Source: Pseudomonadota bacterium
GTDB lineage: Bacteria > Pseudomonadota > Alphaproteobacteria > Rhizobiales > Hyphomicrobiaceae
DNA length: 16,294 nucleotides
Direction: 5' to 3'
Assembly (NCBI GenBank): GCA_023412745.1
Contig: JAEZBZ010000248.1
Coordinates: 1 to 16,294, forward strand
This document shows, in pieces, positions 6,483 through 13,790 of this stretch. Made by a program: the position numbers and the translations under genes. The notes beneath the pieces were generated by a model. That model searched no databases, had not been told where the DNA came from, and saw nothing but the letters and a program-made list of their open reading frames with translations. Each line of letters opens with the position of its first letter. The first letter of the stretch is position 1.

Positions 6483-7643
6483 TCAGCTATTGGCTGGCCA
6501 CGGGCGCCCACTTTCGAGCAAATAGCTGCGATCGATGGCTGCCAGATCGGGGCAGCCGATCAGAGCCTGCGTGTTATCGATCTCCCCGCGCAGGATATCG
6601 AGCGAGCGCGCGACGCCGGGTCCGCCGCCCGTCGCTAGCCCATAGAGGAATGCACGACCGACAAGCGCCGCCTTGGCACCGAGCGCCAGCGCCTTGACGA
6701 TGTCGCTGCCGCGTCTGATGCCGCTGTCGATCAGAACTTCCGTCTTGTCGCCAACCGCGTCGACAATGCGAGGGAGCGCGGCAATGGCAGACGGCGCACT
6801 ATCCAGCTGGCGGCCACCATGATTGGACACGATGATTCCGTCGACGCCATGGTCTACTGCAATCCGGGCATCCTCGACCGCCAGCAGCCCCTTGATCGCA
6901 ATCTTGCCGGGCCAGATCTCTCTGATCCAGGCCAGATCTTTCCAGCTGATCGACGGATCGAATTGCGTGGAAACAAACTTCGACAACGGAATGATGCCCT
7001 GCTCCTGGCTCTGCATGGCTGCGAAATTTGCAAACGTCAGCCCAGGATTGTTCATCAGACGCCAAAGCCATCCCGGCCGGCTCGCGAACTGCATGACGTT
7101 GGACGGCGTCAGCTTCGGCGGAACGGTAAACCCGTTGCGCGTGTCCCGCTCGCGGCGGCCATGCGCCGCGAGATCCACCGTGATCACCAGCACCTTCGCG
7201 TTAGCGGCTTTCGCGCGCTCGATCAGTCGACGCATCAGCGTTCTGTCTCGCAGCGCATAAAGCTGGAACCAGAAATCCGGATGATGCGGCGCGATTTCCT
7301 CGATTGAGGTGGTCGAGTTCGTAGACAGGCAGTAACCGATGCCGGCTGCTCGTGCAGCTCGGGCGGCGAGCACGTCACCTTGCGGCCAGAACGCACCTGC
7401 AAGTCCCGTCGGTGCCAGCATGAATGGCATGGCCATATCCTGGCCCAGCACACGTACGGCGGCGCGCCGCCCACTTACGTCGACGAACATCCGCGCATTG
7501 AAGGTGATTTTGTTGAAATCACCGCGATTGGCGCGTAGCGTGATTTCGTCTTCAGCACCGCCATCGAGAAATTCGAAGATCGGCTTTGGCAGCTTGCGCC
7601 TAGCCTGAAGGCGCAGATCCTCGATGTTCACAGTGGCTGGCAT
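6483..7643 (-). CDS. FMN-dependent alpha-hydroxy-acid oxidase/dehydrogenase
   Basis: A 386-residue (beta/alpha)8 flavoprotein of the lactate/glycolate/mandelate-oxidising family, converting an L-2-hydroxy acid to a 2-keto acid. Active-site elements are Tyr129 (FWFQLY), Arg164 (HGRRERDTRNGF), Lys251 (IAIKGL), the catalytic base His275 and Arg278 in SNHGGRQLD, Asp306 in DSGIRRG, and the FMN phosphate site GAKAALVGR (322-330). The residue corresponding to the substrate-binding tyrosine of glycolate oxidase looks like Phe25 (IFEFLDGGAEDE), a change seen in part of the family. There is no long cytochrome domain or membrane anchor. GGGGAAA about 8 bases before the ATG at 7643 supports the start. 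It converges on the hydroxyproline operon and is not transcribed with it. Whether the substrate is L-lactate or another hydroxy acid is open. Confidence 0.93.
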   Translation of the reverse strand: MPATVNIEDLRLQARRKLPKPIFEFLDGGAEDEITLRANRGDFNKITFNARMFVDVSGRRAAVRVLGQDMAMPFMLAPTGLAGAFWPQGDVLAARAARAAGIGYCLSTNSTTSIEEIAPHHPDFWFQLYALRDRTLMRRLIERAKAANAKVLVITVDLAAHGRRERDTRNGFTVPPKLTPSNVMQFASRPGWLWRLMNNPGLTFANFAAMQSQEQGIIPLSKFVSTQFDPSISWKDLAWIREIWPGKIAIKGLLAVEDARIAVDHGVDGIIVSNHGGRQLDSAPSAIAALPRIVDAVGDKTEVLIDSGIRRGSDIVKALALGAKAALVGRAFLYGLATGGGPGVARSLDILRGEIDNTQALIGCPDLAAIDRSYLLESGRPWPANS

Positions 7644-7668
7644 GTCGCGTTTCCCCGTTATATTTCGA

Positions 7669-7688
7669 CCGCGTTTCGGTGAACGCGG
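7669..7688. promoter_or_regulatory. GC-rich hairpin/inverted repeat upstream of the hydroxy-acid oxidase gene
   Basis: CCGCGTT (7669-7675) and AACGCGG (7682-7688) pair perfectly around a 6-base loop, 25 bases upstream of the ATG at 7643. The repeat could be an operator or a 5' leader hairpin. A T-run suited to termination is absent on either side. The remainder of 7644-7936 holds no gene I can support. Confidence 0.25.
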
Positions 7689-7936
7689 CCCGGCTGACGT
7701 GAGGCTCGATAACTCCTCCGAGCTTTGCAGCCGGTATATGGAACACGATCTCGATCACGCGGCCCTGATTGTGATTATGTTTATCATTCATTCCGAAAGG
7801 CACGCTCGTTTCGATCGACGGCACAAGCGCATTCGGTCGTCGCGTGGACAGTATCTTCAGATGATCGTGCCAAGCAAGATGCCACTGAAGCATGGCAACG
7901 ACGCGGGCGCGGCATAACTCATGCCTCCGCTGAGCG

Positions 7937-9574
7937 TCAGTTGACGTCGGAACCGGCCGGCACAGGCTTGGCCTTGCCGGCGTTGGTCTCGATGATGACC
8001 CGCTCAACCAGATTGAAGCCATCCTCGCGGAACGCTTTGCGCGAGGCATCGCGGCTGTAGAACATATGCCCGCCCGGATAGACCTTGCTGGCAACGCGCT
8101 GCCCGTCGCCAAGCGCCGGAAGCTGGTCCAGGATCAGGGCGCTGGCGAAATACGGTGTCACCAGATCCGTGTAGCCATGTGTCACCAGCACGCGCAGTTT
8201 CGGATCGAAGGCCAGCGCCTCGCGCAGATCGCTCATCGATTCTGGCGCGTTCGGTGAATTGCCCCAGATCCAGGCGCCGTTGACCTTAGGGTTCATTTTC
8301 ACGTAGGGCCTGTCGGTCCGATACATCAGCTTTCCTGCGTAAAGCCGCTGCATTGCCGCCGTCATCGGCACGTTGAGGACGGCCACGAACGGATCGCGAT
8401 GGTGCATGCCGGAGGAATGCGGGGTTGAATCCAGCCCCAGAATGCTCGCGTCATACATGCTGGCCACCTTGCCGTTCGGCCTATTGACCTCCCTATTGTA
8501 AGTGCGGCCGCTAATACGCCCACCGTAGTGCTTTACCGTATAGTCGGGCAGCCCGGTGATCTCGGTTACCCTGGGGACGATGCGCCCGACCGCTTCGGAA
8601 TCGCGCGGCCCTCGCATCAGATCCTCCAGGAAATCGCCGCGCGCATAGTCCTCCACGCTGCGCAGGCGTTCGCGATCGACGGCTTCGCCCTTGCGCTCCA
8701 TCTGGGCCGCCGCCAGCGACGGCAACGCCGCTACATACATCATCGGCGGAAAAATGCCGCGCCGGCCTGCGAAATCGAGAACGGGAGAGACCAGCACCAG
8801 CGCGTTCAGCGCCATGCCGTGCTTGTTTTCCAGCGTGCGCGCGATGCGTGGCGCGCGAAACCCGCCATAGCTCTCGCCCACCAGCAGCTTCGGCGAATTG
8901 AGGCGTCCCGCATCCTTCAGCCATTTATGCATGACCTCGGAAATGGACTCGATATCGCCATCCATCGACCAGAAGTAGCTGGCGCCGCCCTCTTCCCGAT
9001 TACCTTCGCGCCCGCCACGCCGACGCGTTTTGCCTTCCCCGACTTTGTCGTCACCGCGGCTGCTCGCCGGCGTAATCTGACTGAAACCGGTGCCGACAGG
9101 ATCGATGAACACCAAGTCCGTGAAATCGAGCCAGGTTTCGATATTGGGAATAAGCGGGACGGGCGCGGACGGCGCGGCCGCCGCCTCTTCCATGCGGATC
9201 CGCCAGGGCCCCAGCGCACCGATATGCAGCCACGCCGAAGCTGAGCCCGGGCCGCCATTCAGCGCGAAGGTAACCGGGCGGCGTTCGGCGATTGTATCCT
9301 TCAGCGTGTAGGCGACGAAGCCGACCTCGGCCAAGTTCTCGCCCTTGGAATTTGCGATCGGAATGGTGCCGGCCGTCGCCGAGAATTCGAGCCTGCGATC
9401 CGGCAGGTCGAGAACGTGCTGCGTCACGGTCGTCTCCGGCAGCCGCTGCGACACCTCCGGTGGCGATTGCGCCTCCTGCGCGGCAAGCGGCAGGATTGCG
9501 ATGCCCGCCACCATCAACGCCAGCACCGTGATCGTGCTTTTCATCACTGACTGGTTCCGGCAACGGTTGATCAT
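7937..9574 (-). CDS. S10 family serine carboxypeptidase, exported
   Basis: A 545-residue serine carboxypeptidase-like enzyme, trimming C-terminal residues from peptides outside the cytoplasm. Numbered from the start chosen here, the oxyanion motif NGGPGSAS is at 106-113 and the nucleophile Ser235 is in GESYGGFR. Asp470 (THGYTDLVTP) and His503 (YPGGHMFY) complete the triad, and FIDPVGTGFSQ lies at 156-165. A signal peptide is evident: basic N-terminus, hydrophobic ITVLALMVAGIAILPLAA (14-32), cleavage near AAQEA. The start at 9574 is preferred because GGGAAGAG sits 7 bases upstream. Met at 9544 is a shorter alternative, and an upstream Met at 9661 lacks support. Unusual is a Gly/Arg/Glu-rich stretch at about 172-198, between the GTGFSQ motif and YFWSMDGDI, where relatives I recall have a short loop. 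Divergent from the FG-GAP gene. Confidence 0.92.
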   Translation of the reverse strand: MINRCRNQSVMKSTITVLALMVAGIAILPLAAQEAQSPPEVSQRLPETTVTQHVLDLPDRRLEFSATAGTIPIANSKGENLAEVGFVAYTLKDTIAERRPVTFALNGGPGSASAWLHIGALGPWRIRMEEAAAAPSAPVPLIPNIETWLDFTDLVFIDPVGTGFSQITPASSRGDDKVGEGKTRRRGGREGNREEGGASYFWSMDGDIESISEVMHKWLKDAGRLNSPKLLVGESYGGFRAPRIARTLENKHGMALNALVLVSPVLDFAGRRGIFPPMMYVAALPSLAAAQMERKGEAVDRERLRSVEDYARGDFLEDLMRGPRDSEAVGRIVPRVTEITGLPDYTVKHYGGRISGRTYNREVNRPNGKVASMYDASILGLDSTPHSSGMHHRDPFVAVLNVPMTAAMQRLYAGKLMYRTDRPYVKMNPKVNGAWIWGNSPNAPESMSDLREALAFDPKLRVLVTHGYTDLVTPYFASALILDQLPALGDGQRVASKVYPGGHMFYSRDASRKAFREDGFNLVERVIIETNAGKAKPVPAGSDVN

Positions 9575-9581
9575 AGCGAGG

Positions 9582-9589
9582 CTCTTCCC
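9582..9589 (-). promoter_or_regulatory. Ribosome binding site deciding the S10 peptidase start
   Basis: Minus-strand GGGAAGAG, 7 bases upstream of ATG 9574-9572. The next in-frame ATG (9544) has only GGAAC about 11 bases upstream. The longer start keeps a normal signal peptide with a 14-residue basic leader. Confidence 0.5.
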
Positions 9590-9749
9590 GTGCGTTCGCG
9601 ACAGCAAAACGGGCGCATTAAAAGCACACCCAGATGGGAAAAACGTGGCAAGCGGACACACGTTCGCATCACGAGATCGGCATTTGGGCGGTTTCTCTCC
9701 TGCGAATCCGGCTAATCACCCGGCATGATCAACGGACAGGGGCGTCTCG

Positions 9750-10661
9750 ATGGCACGTGGGCCCGTCACTATCCTCACTACGCTGATTGCCGTTTCCGTG
9801 GTCGCGGGATCCGCCGACGCGCAGCCGGGACCACGCGATGCGATCGAGCAATCGGCCTCGGAACCAGCCACACCCGGCCGCTACCGCCGCCCCCGCGGCG
9901 ATAATCCTCTGCCGGACGGCAAGGTCGCCCGCGGCACCCGCAACATCGCGGCGGCCTGGTTCTCCGATCCCACGACGCGCTACCGCCATTTCGCACTGGG
10001 CAGCGAACACGAGCCCGAAACGCTGGTCGTCTCCACCTCGGACCGCCGCGTCTATCGGCTGAAATTGCCGACCGACAGCGTCTTCGAGGACCGCGAGCCG
10101 CGTATCGCCGACATCAATGGCGACGGACAGGACGAGATCATCGTAGTGCGCTCCTATCTCAGGCAAGGCGCGGCGCTGGCCATCATCGCGGTGCGCGGCG
10201 ACGGGCTTGAAATCATAGCCGAGACACCGCCGATCGGTGAGCATTTCCGCTGGCTGAACCCCGCCGGCATCGCGGATTTCGACGGCGACGGCAAACCGGA
10301 CGTGGCGCTGGTGCGCATGCCGCACACGCACGGCGAACTCGAAGTCTGGACTTTGCGCGACGACAAACTGGTGCGCACCTATCGCGACTATGATGTCTCA
10401 AACCATGCCGTGCGCGGGGTCCATTTCAAGCTGTCGGCGGTTGCGGATTTCGACGGCGATGGCCTAGCTGATCTTGCCATTCCCTCGTTCGATCGGCGTT
10501 CGCTGCGTGTCCTGGGCTTTCGCAACGGCCGCGTGCGCGAGATCGACCGGATTGCGCTGCCGGCTGGCGCGGCGGAAGATTTCGAGCTGGTGCAAAGACA
10601 CGGGCGGACGGCTGTTCGCGTCGGTCTGAACGGTGGCCGCAGCGTGGTGGTGACACCGTGA
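9750..10661 (+). CDS. Exported FG-GAP/VCBS repeat protein
   Basis: A 303-residue secreted or periplasmic protein. An N-terminal signal peptide (hydrophobic VTILTTLIAVSVVAG at 6-20, likely cleavage after SADA, residue 24) is followed by a Pro/Arg-rich linker (26-65). The rest is a beta-rich domain with three calcium-binding FG-GAP loops: DINGDGQDE (121-129), DFDGDGKPD (176-184) and DFDGDGLAD (233-241), spaced about 55-57 residues apart as in partial beta-propellers. No cysteine follows the signal, so it is not a lipoprotein. AGGGGCG upstream supports the ATG at 9750. It is divergent from the S10 peptidase and 73 bases ahead of the M17 aminopeptidase, possibly in the same operon. Family role is usually structural or in binding; no enzymatic motif is seen and the ligand is unknown. 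Confidence 0.87.
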   Translation: MARGPVTILTTLIAVSVVAGSADAQPGPRDAIEQSASEPATPGRYRRPRGDNPLPDGKVARGTRNIAAAWFSDPTTRYRHFALGSEHEPETLVVSTSDRRVYRLKLPTDSVFEDREPRIADINGDGQDEIIVVRSYLRQGAALAIIAVRGDGLEIIAETPPIGEHFRWLNPAGIADFDGDGKPDVALVRMPHTHGELEVWTLRDDKLVRTYRDYDVSNHAVRGVHFKLSAVADFDGDGLADLAIPSFDRRSLRVLGFRNGRVREIDRIALPAGAAEDFELVQRHGRTAVRVGLNGGRSVVVTP

Positions 10662-10734
10662 CGCGTACTGTCCAAGATCGTGGGCCGGCTGGTAGTATCC
10701 CCTCCCAGCACCTTGCGCCGCCGCTGCATGAAAG

Positions 10735-12162
10735 ATGGCCATGACCGACGAGACCCTGCCTGCCGAACTGTTCCCTGCACCCGAAAAGGGTGCCACCCCG
10801 CGACGGATCTGGCTTTCAGGCCAAGGTGACAACCTCGCGGAGTTCACGCCCGCTCAGCGCGCTTGGCTCGCGGACCTGCGCTTCAATGGCGGCGCGCGCA
10901 AGCAGGTGAACGTGCCTGACGCGGAAGGGCATATGGCGGGCGTAGCGCTCGGCGCCGGCAATGGACAGGCAGGCGAGCCCTGCGGGCCGTCGTCGCTGCT
11001 TCTCGGGCAGGTTGCAGCCAGTGCGCCTGCCGGCCGCTATGAACTGGCGACAAACGTCGATACGCCGGAGATCGCGGCCGTGGCGTGGGGCCTCGGCGCT
11101 TACAAATTTCGCCGCTACAAGACCGGCGGCAACGGTGAGACCCTGCCCGGTCTGGTGCTACCGGCGGGCGTCGATCGCGATACCGTTTTGCGGATTGTCG
11201 AAGGCATCTGGCTCGGCCGCGATTTGATCAATACGCCGGCCAGCGATCTCGGGCCGTTGGAGCTCGAAGCCGCGACCCGGCGTCTGGCCGAGCGTCACGG
11301 CGCATCGGTATCGGCGATCTCCGGCGACGATCTTGCCTCCGGCTTCCCGATGATCCACGCCGTCGGGCGCGCCAGCACGCGGCCACCACGGCTCATTGAT
11401 ATGCGGTGGGGCAAGACCGGCCCGGCAATCACCCTCGTCGGCAAGGGTATCTGCTTCGACACCGGCGGCCTCGACATCAAGCCGGCGAGCGGCATGCTGA
11501 TCATGAAGAAGGACATGGGCGGCGCGGCGGCAGCCCTCGCCCTGGCGCACATGCTCATGGGCCTCAAGCTACCCGTCCGCTTGCGCGTCCTGATCGCGGC
11601 CGCCGAGAATGCGATTGCGGGCGATGCCTTCCGTCCGGGCGATGTGCTGCACAGCCGTTCCGGCAAGACCGTCGAAATCGGCAACACCGACGCGGAGGGC
11701 CGTCTCGTGCTGGCCGATGCGCTGTCGCTGGCGGACGAGGAAGCACCCGACCGGCTGATCTCGTTCGCGACGTTGACCGGTGCCGCCCGTGTCGCGCTCG
11801 GCGCCGACCTGCCGCCGCTCTACTGTGATGACGACGCCTTCGCCGCCGAGCTGATGGCAGCCGGCCTGCGCGTTGGTGATCCGCTGTGGCGCATGCCGTT
11901 CTGGAACGGCTACGAGCGCAATCTCGATAGCGAAGTCGCCGACATGAACAACGTGTCCGATGGGCCGTTCGCGGGTTCCGTCACCGCCGCGCTGTTCCTG
12001 CGCCGCTTCGTGGAGAAAACAAAGGTATTCGCCCATCTCGACATCTACGGATGGCGGCCCGCCGCCCGTCCGTTGGGACCGAAGGGCGGCGAGGTGCAGG
12101 CCTCTCGCGCGATCTTTGAGGTACTGCGCGGGATGACACACGGCAAGGACGCGACGCAGTGA
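10735..12162 (+). CDS. M17 leucyl aminopeptidase family protein
   Basis: A 475-residue cytosolic metallo-aminopeptidase (PepA/PepB fold) that removes N-terminal residues from short peptides with two metal ions. Lys237 and Asp242 (GKGICFDTGG), Lys249, Asp260 (KKDMGGAAA), and Asp319, Glu321 and Arg323 in NTDAEGRLVLADAL all correspond, at a constant offset of 33, to the metal-binding and catalytic residues of E. coli PepA as I remember them. The N-terminal domain (1-160) is divergent, as usual. The ATG at 10735 or the second at 10741 could be used; neither has a strong ribosome site. The gene runs 73 bases after the FG-GAP gene, and its stop overlaps the C40 peptidase start by 4 bases, indicating translational coupling with that gene. 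Confidence 0.95.
   Translation: MAMTDETLPAELFPAPEKGATPRRIWLSGQGDNLAEFTPAQRAWLADLRFNGGARKQVNVPDAEGHMAGVALGAGNGQAGEPCGPSSLLLGQVAASAPAGRYELATNVDTPEIAAVAWGLGAYKFRRYKTGGNGETLPGLVLPAGVDRDTVLRIVEGIWLGRDLINTPASDLGPLELEAATRRLAERHGASVSAISGDDLASGFPMIHAVGRASTRPPRLIDMRWGKTGPAITLVGKGICFDTGGLDIKPASGMLIMKKDMGGAAAALALAHMLMGLKLPVRLRVLIAAAENAIAGDAFRPGDVLHSRSGKTVEIGNTDAEGRLVLADALSLADEEAPDRLISFATLTGAARVALGADLPPLYCDDDAFAAELMAAGLRVGDPLWRMPFWNGYERNLDSEVADMNNVSDGPFAGSVTAALFLRRFVEKTKVFAHLDIYGWRPAARPLGPKGGEVQASRAIFEVLRGMTHGKDATQ
12145..12149 (+). promoter_or_regulatory. Ribosome binding site for the overlapping GTG start
   Basis: AAGGA lies inside the end of the aminopeptidase gene, 9 bases before the GTG at 12159 that overlaps the TGA stop as GTGA. 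This placement selects GTG as the start of the C40 peptidase gene. Confidence 0.6.
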
Positions 12163-13052
12163 CGAGCGAGACCTCCAAGCGCCTTGATCCGCGCCGCCAT
12201 GCCTACCGCGACGACATTGCCGCCGAAACGCTGCGTGGCGTGGTCGAGGCCAAGCGTTTCTCGGCCGGTACGGTGCGGCAGGTGATCCGTGCGGCGGTGG
12301 CGCTGCGTCGACGGCCTGCCGCCAACGCCGGACTGGAAACGGAAGCCCTGTTTGGCGAGACGATAACCGTCTACGACGAAGCCGACGGCTGGGCGTGGGG
12401 CCAGCTCACGCGGGATGGCTATGTCGGCTACCTGCCCGCCGACGCGCTGTCGCCCGACGTGCGCCCTGCGACGCATAAAGTCTCGTCGATCGGCACTTTT
12501 CTCTATCCGGTGCCGGACATCAAATCCCCGCCGATCATGCATCTCAGCATCACCTCGCAGCTCGCCATTGCGGAGCGCGTGGACCGCTTCTACCGGCTGG
12601 TGACCGGCGGGTTCGTCATCGACCGCCACGTCAGCGAACGCGACCGCTACGCCCGCGATTTCGTCGATATCGGCGAGCGCCTGATCGGTACGCCGTATCT
12701 GTGGGGCGGGCGCACGCGCGTCGGCCTGGACTGTTCGGGGCTGGTGCAGGTGTCGATGGAAGCGGCCGGGATGACCGCCCCGCGCGACACCGATATGCAG
12801 CAGGCGGATCTCGGCAGCGAGGTGCTGGTGCCGCAATCGCTGGAAGGTTTGCAGCGCGGTGACCTGGTGTTCTGGCCGGGCCACGTCGGCATCATGAGCG
12901 ATGGCGTTATGCTGCTGCACGCCAACGCGCATCACATGGCCGTGGTTATCGAACCGCTGGCAGAAGCCGTGCATCGCATCGCGCGGACAGGCACTGAAAT
13001 CGCGACGATCAAGCGACTCGGCGCATTGTCGGTCCGCGATATCGGAACTTGA
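12159..13052 (+). CDS. C40 (NlpC/P60) peptidase with N-terminal SH3-like domains
   Basis: A 297-residue cysteine peptidase. The NlpC/P60 domain spans about 165-290: GTPYLWGGRTRVGLDCSG places the nucleophile Cys192, and the histidine is His242 in GDLVFWPGHVGIM. The third polar residue is likely His254 in LLHANAHH. Ahead of it are two SH3-like segments: about 45-100 (DGWAWGQLTRDGYVGYLP is typical) and about 105-160. The layout resembles Bacillus YkfC, a gamma-D-glutamyl-L-diamino-acid endopeptidase acting on cell-wall peptides. No signal peptide or membrane segment is visible: the N-terminus is charged throughout, so the enzyme should be cytosolic. The GTG start overlaps the M17 stop by 4 bases, with AAGGA 9 bases upstream. 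Coupling to an aminopeptidase fits recycling of murein peptides. Fold is certain; substrate is inferred. Confidence 0.92.
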   Translation: MTSETSKRLDPRRHAYRDDIAAETLRGVVEAKRFSAGTVRQVIRAAVALRRRPAANAGLETEALFGETITVYDEADGWAWGQLTRDGYVGYLPADALSPDVRPATHKVSSIGTFLYPVPDIKSPPIMHLSITSQLAIAERVDRFYRLVTGGFVIDRHVSERDRYARDFVDIGERLIGTPYLWGGRTRVGLDCSGLVQVSMEAAGMTAPRDTDMQQADLGSEVLVPQSLEGLQRGDLVFWPGHVGIMSDGVMLLHANAHHMAVVIEPLAEAVHRIARTGTEIATIKRLGALSVRDIGT

Positions 13053-13091
13053 TCCAGCGCGACTACTTGGCGTTCAAGCGCATAGAAGCTC

Positions 13092-13550
13092 TCAGCGGCG
13101 ATAGGGCACGAACGAGATCAGCTTGGCCATCAACTCCTCGCCCGCGTCCGGCTCAAAGTCGGAGAGCGTGCGTTGAGCGCGCCACTGATCGCCGTCGCCG
13201 AGATCGACGATTGCTTCCACACTGTATGCGAGGTCCGTCCCGGCACTGGCCCATCGCCGGATCATGATACGGCCTTCAGAAATCGCACGCAGCAGCTTGG
13301 GCACGTCCGTCGGCAGAAGCGGCAGATCCTCGAACTGCTCGCCGCCGACCATCAGATCAAACTTCTGATCCGGCCTGATCACGGCCTCCAGCGGGCAGGC
13401 GGTCGCTGTTTTCGGCTCCGCGCGCACTCGCCACGACGCGCCGATCGGGCCGAATTCGACAGTTGCCCACGGCGCCATTTCGGTCGCCCATGCGTCTATC
13501 GCGGCGATGAAACCGTTCATTCGCTTCCGAAACGTATCGTCCGAGACCAT
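13092..13550 (-). CDS. Protein of unknown function (152 residues)
   Basis: I do not recognise this family with certainty. The 152-residue product is soluble, without signal peptide or membrane segment, rich in Trp (five in all, two in AWATEMAPW at 20-28), and has an alpha/beta look: an N-terminal helix (5-25), then beta-prone stretches, including KFDLMVGGEQFEDLPLL, IMIRRWASAGTDLAYSVEAIVDLGDG and a C-terminal helix ending FVPYRR. The pattern of a ligand-binding or inhibitor-like beta-sheet protein is only a guess. GGCGGCGAG lies right before the ATG at 13550. It converges on the C40 gene, with 39 bases between stops, and is divergent from pepN across a 240-base spacer. Good coding character (the opposite strand has no competing family) supports it as a real gene. 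Confidence 0.7.
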   Translation of the reverse strand: MVSDDTFRKRMNGFIAAIDAWATEMAPWATVEFGPIGASWRVRAEPKTATACPLEAVIRPDQKFDLMVGGEQFEDLPLLPTDVPKLLRAISEGRIMIRRWASAGTDLAYSVEAIVDLGDGDQWRAQRTLSDFEPDAGEELMAKLISFVPYRR

Positions 13551-13723
13551 CTCGCCGCCGTGATTCGTGCAATTTTCACAGACCGAGCCTAACCCAAGTC
13601 GACTGGCATCGTCAGTCCAAGGTTGTGAATATGACTACCAATCGCGACAATGCCATCACAACCATCAAATCAGCCTGGGGCTCGCCCGAGCGCCGGTAGG
13701 TCTTGCCTTAATGCTCCCGGCAC

Positions 13724-13741
13724 CTGATTGTGCTGATTGTG
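13724..13741. repeat. Tandem 9-base direct repeat upstream of pepN
   Basis: CTGATTGTG occurs twice back to back, about 50 bases before the pepN start and within the 240-base spacer. Phasing of nearly one helical turn could suit tandem contacts by a regulator, but two short copies are easily due to slippage. No clear promoter boxes are visible around it. Confidence 0.3.
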
Positions 13742-13790
13742 TTGCTAAAGCGCTCAAACAAGTTGCAGCGCCCGCATCAGGAATCTCACC

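Noticed and set aside
7600..8112. 170-codon minus-strand open frame between the oxidase and S10 peptidase genes
   Set aside because: Overlaps the ends of both real genes in another frame and lacks a family or ribosome site.
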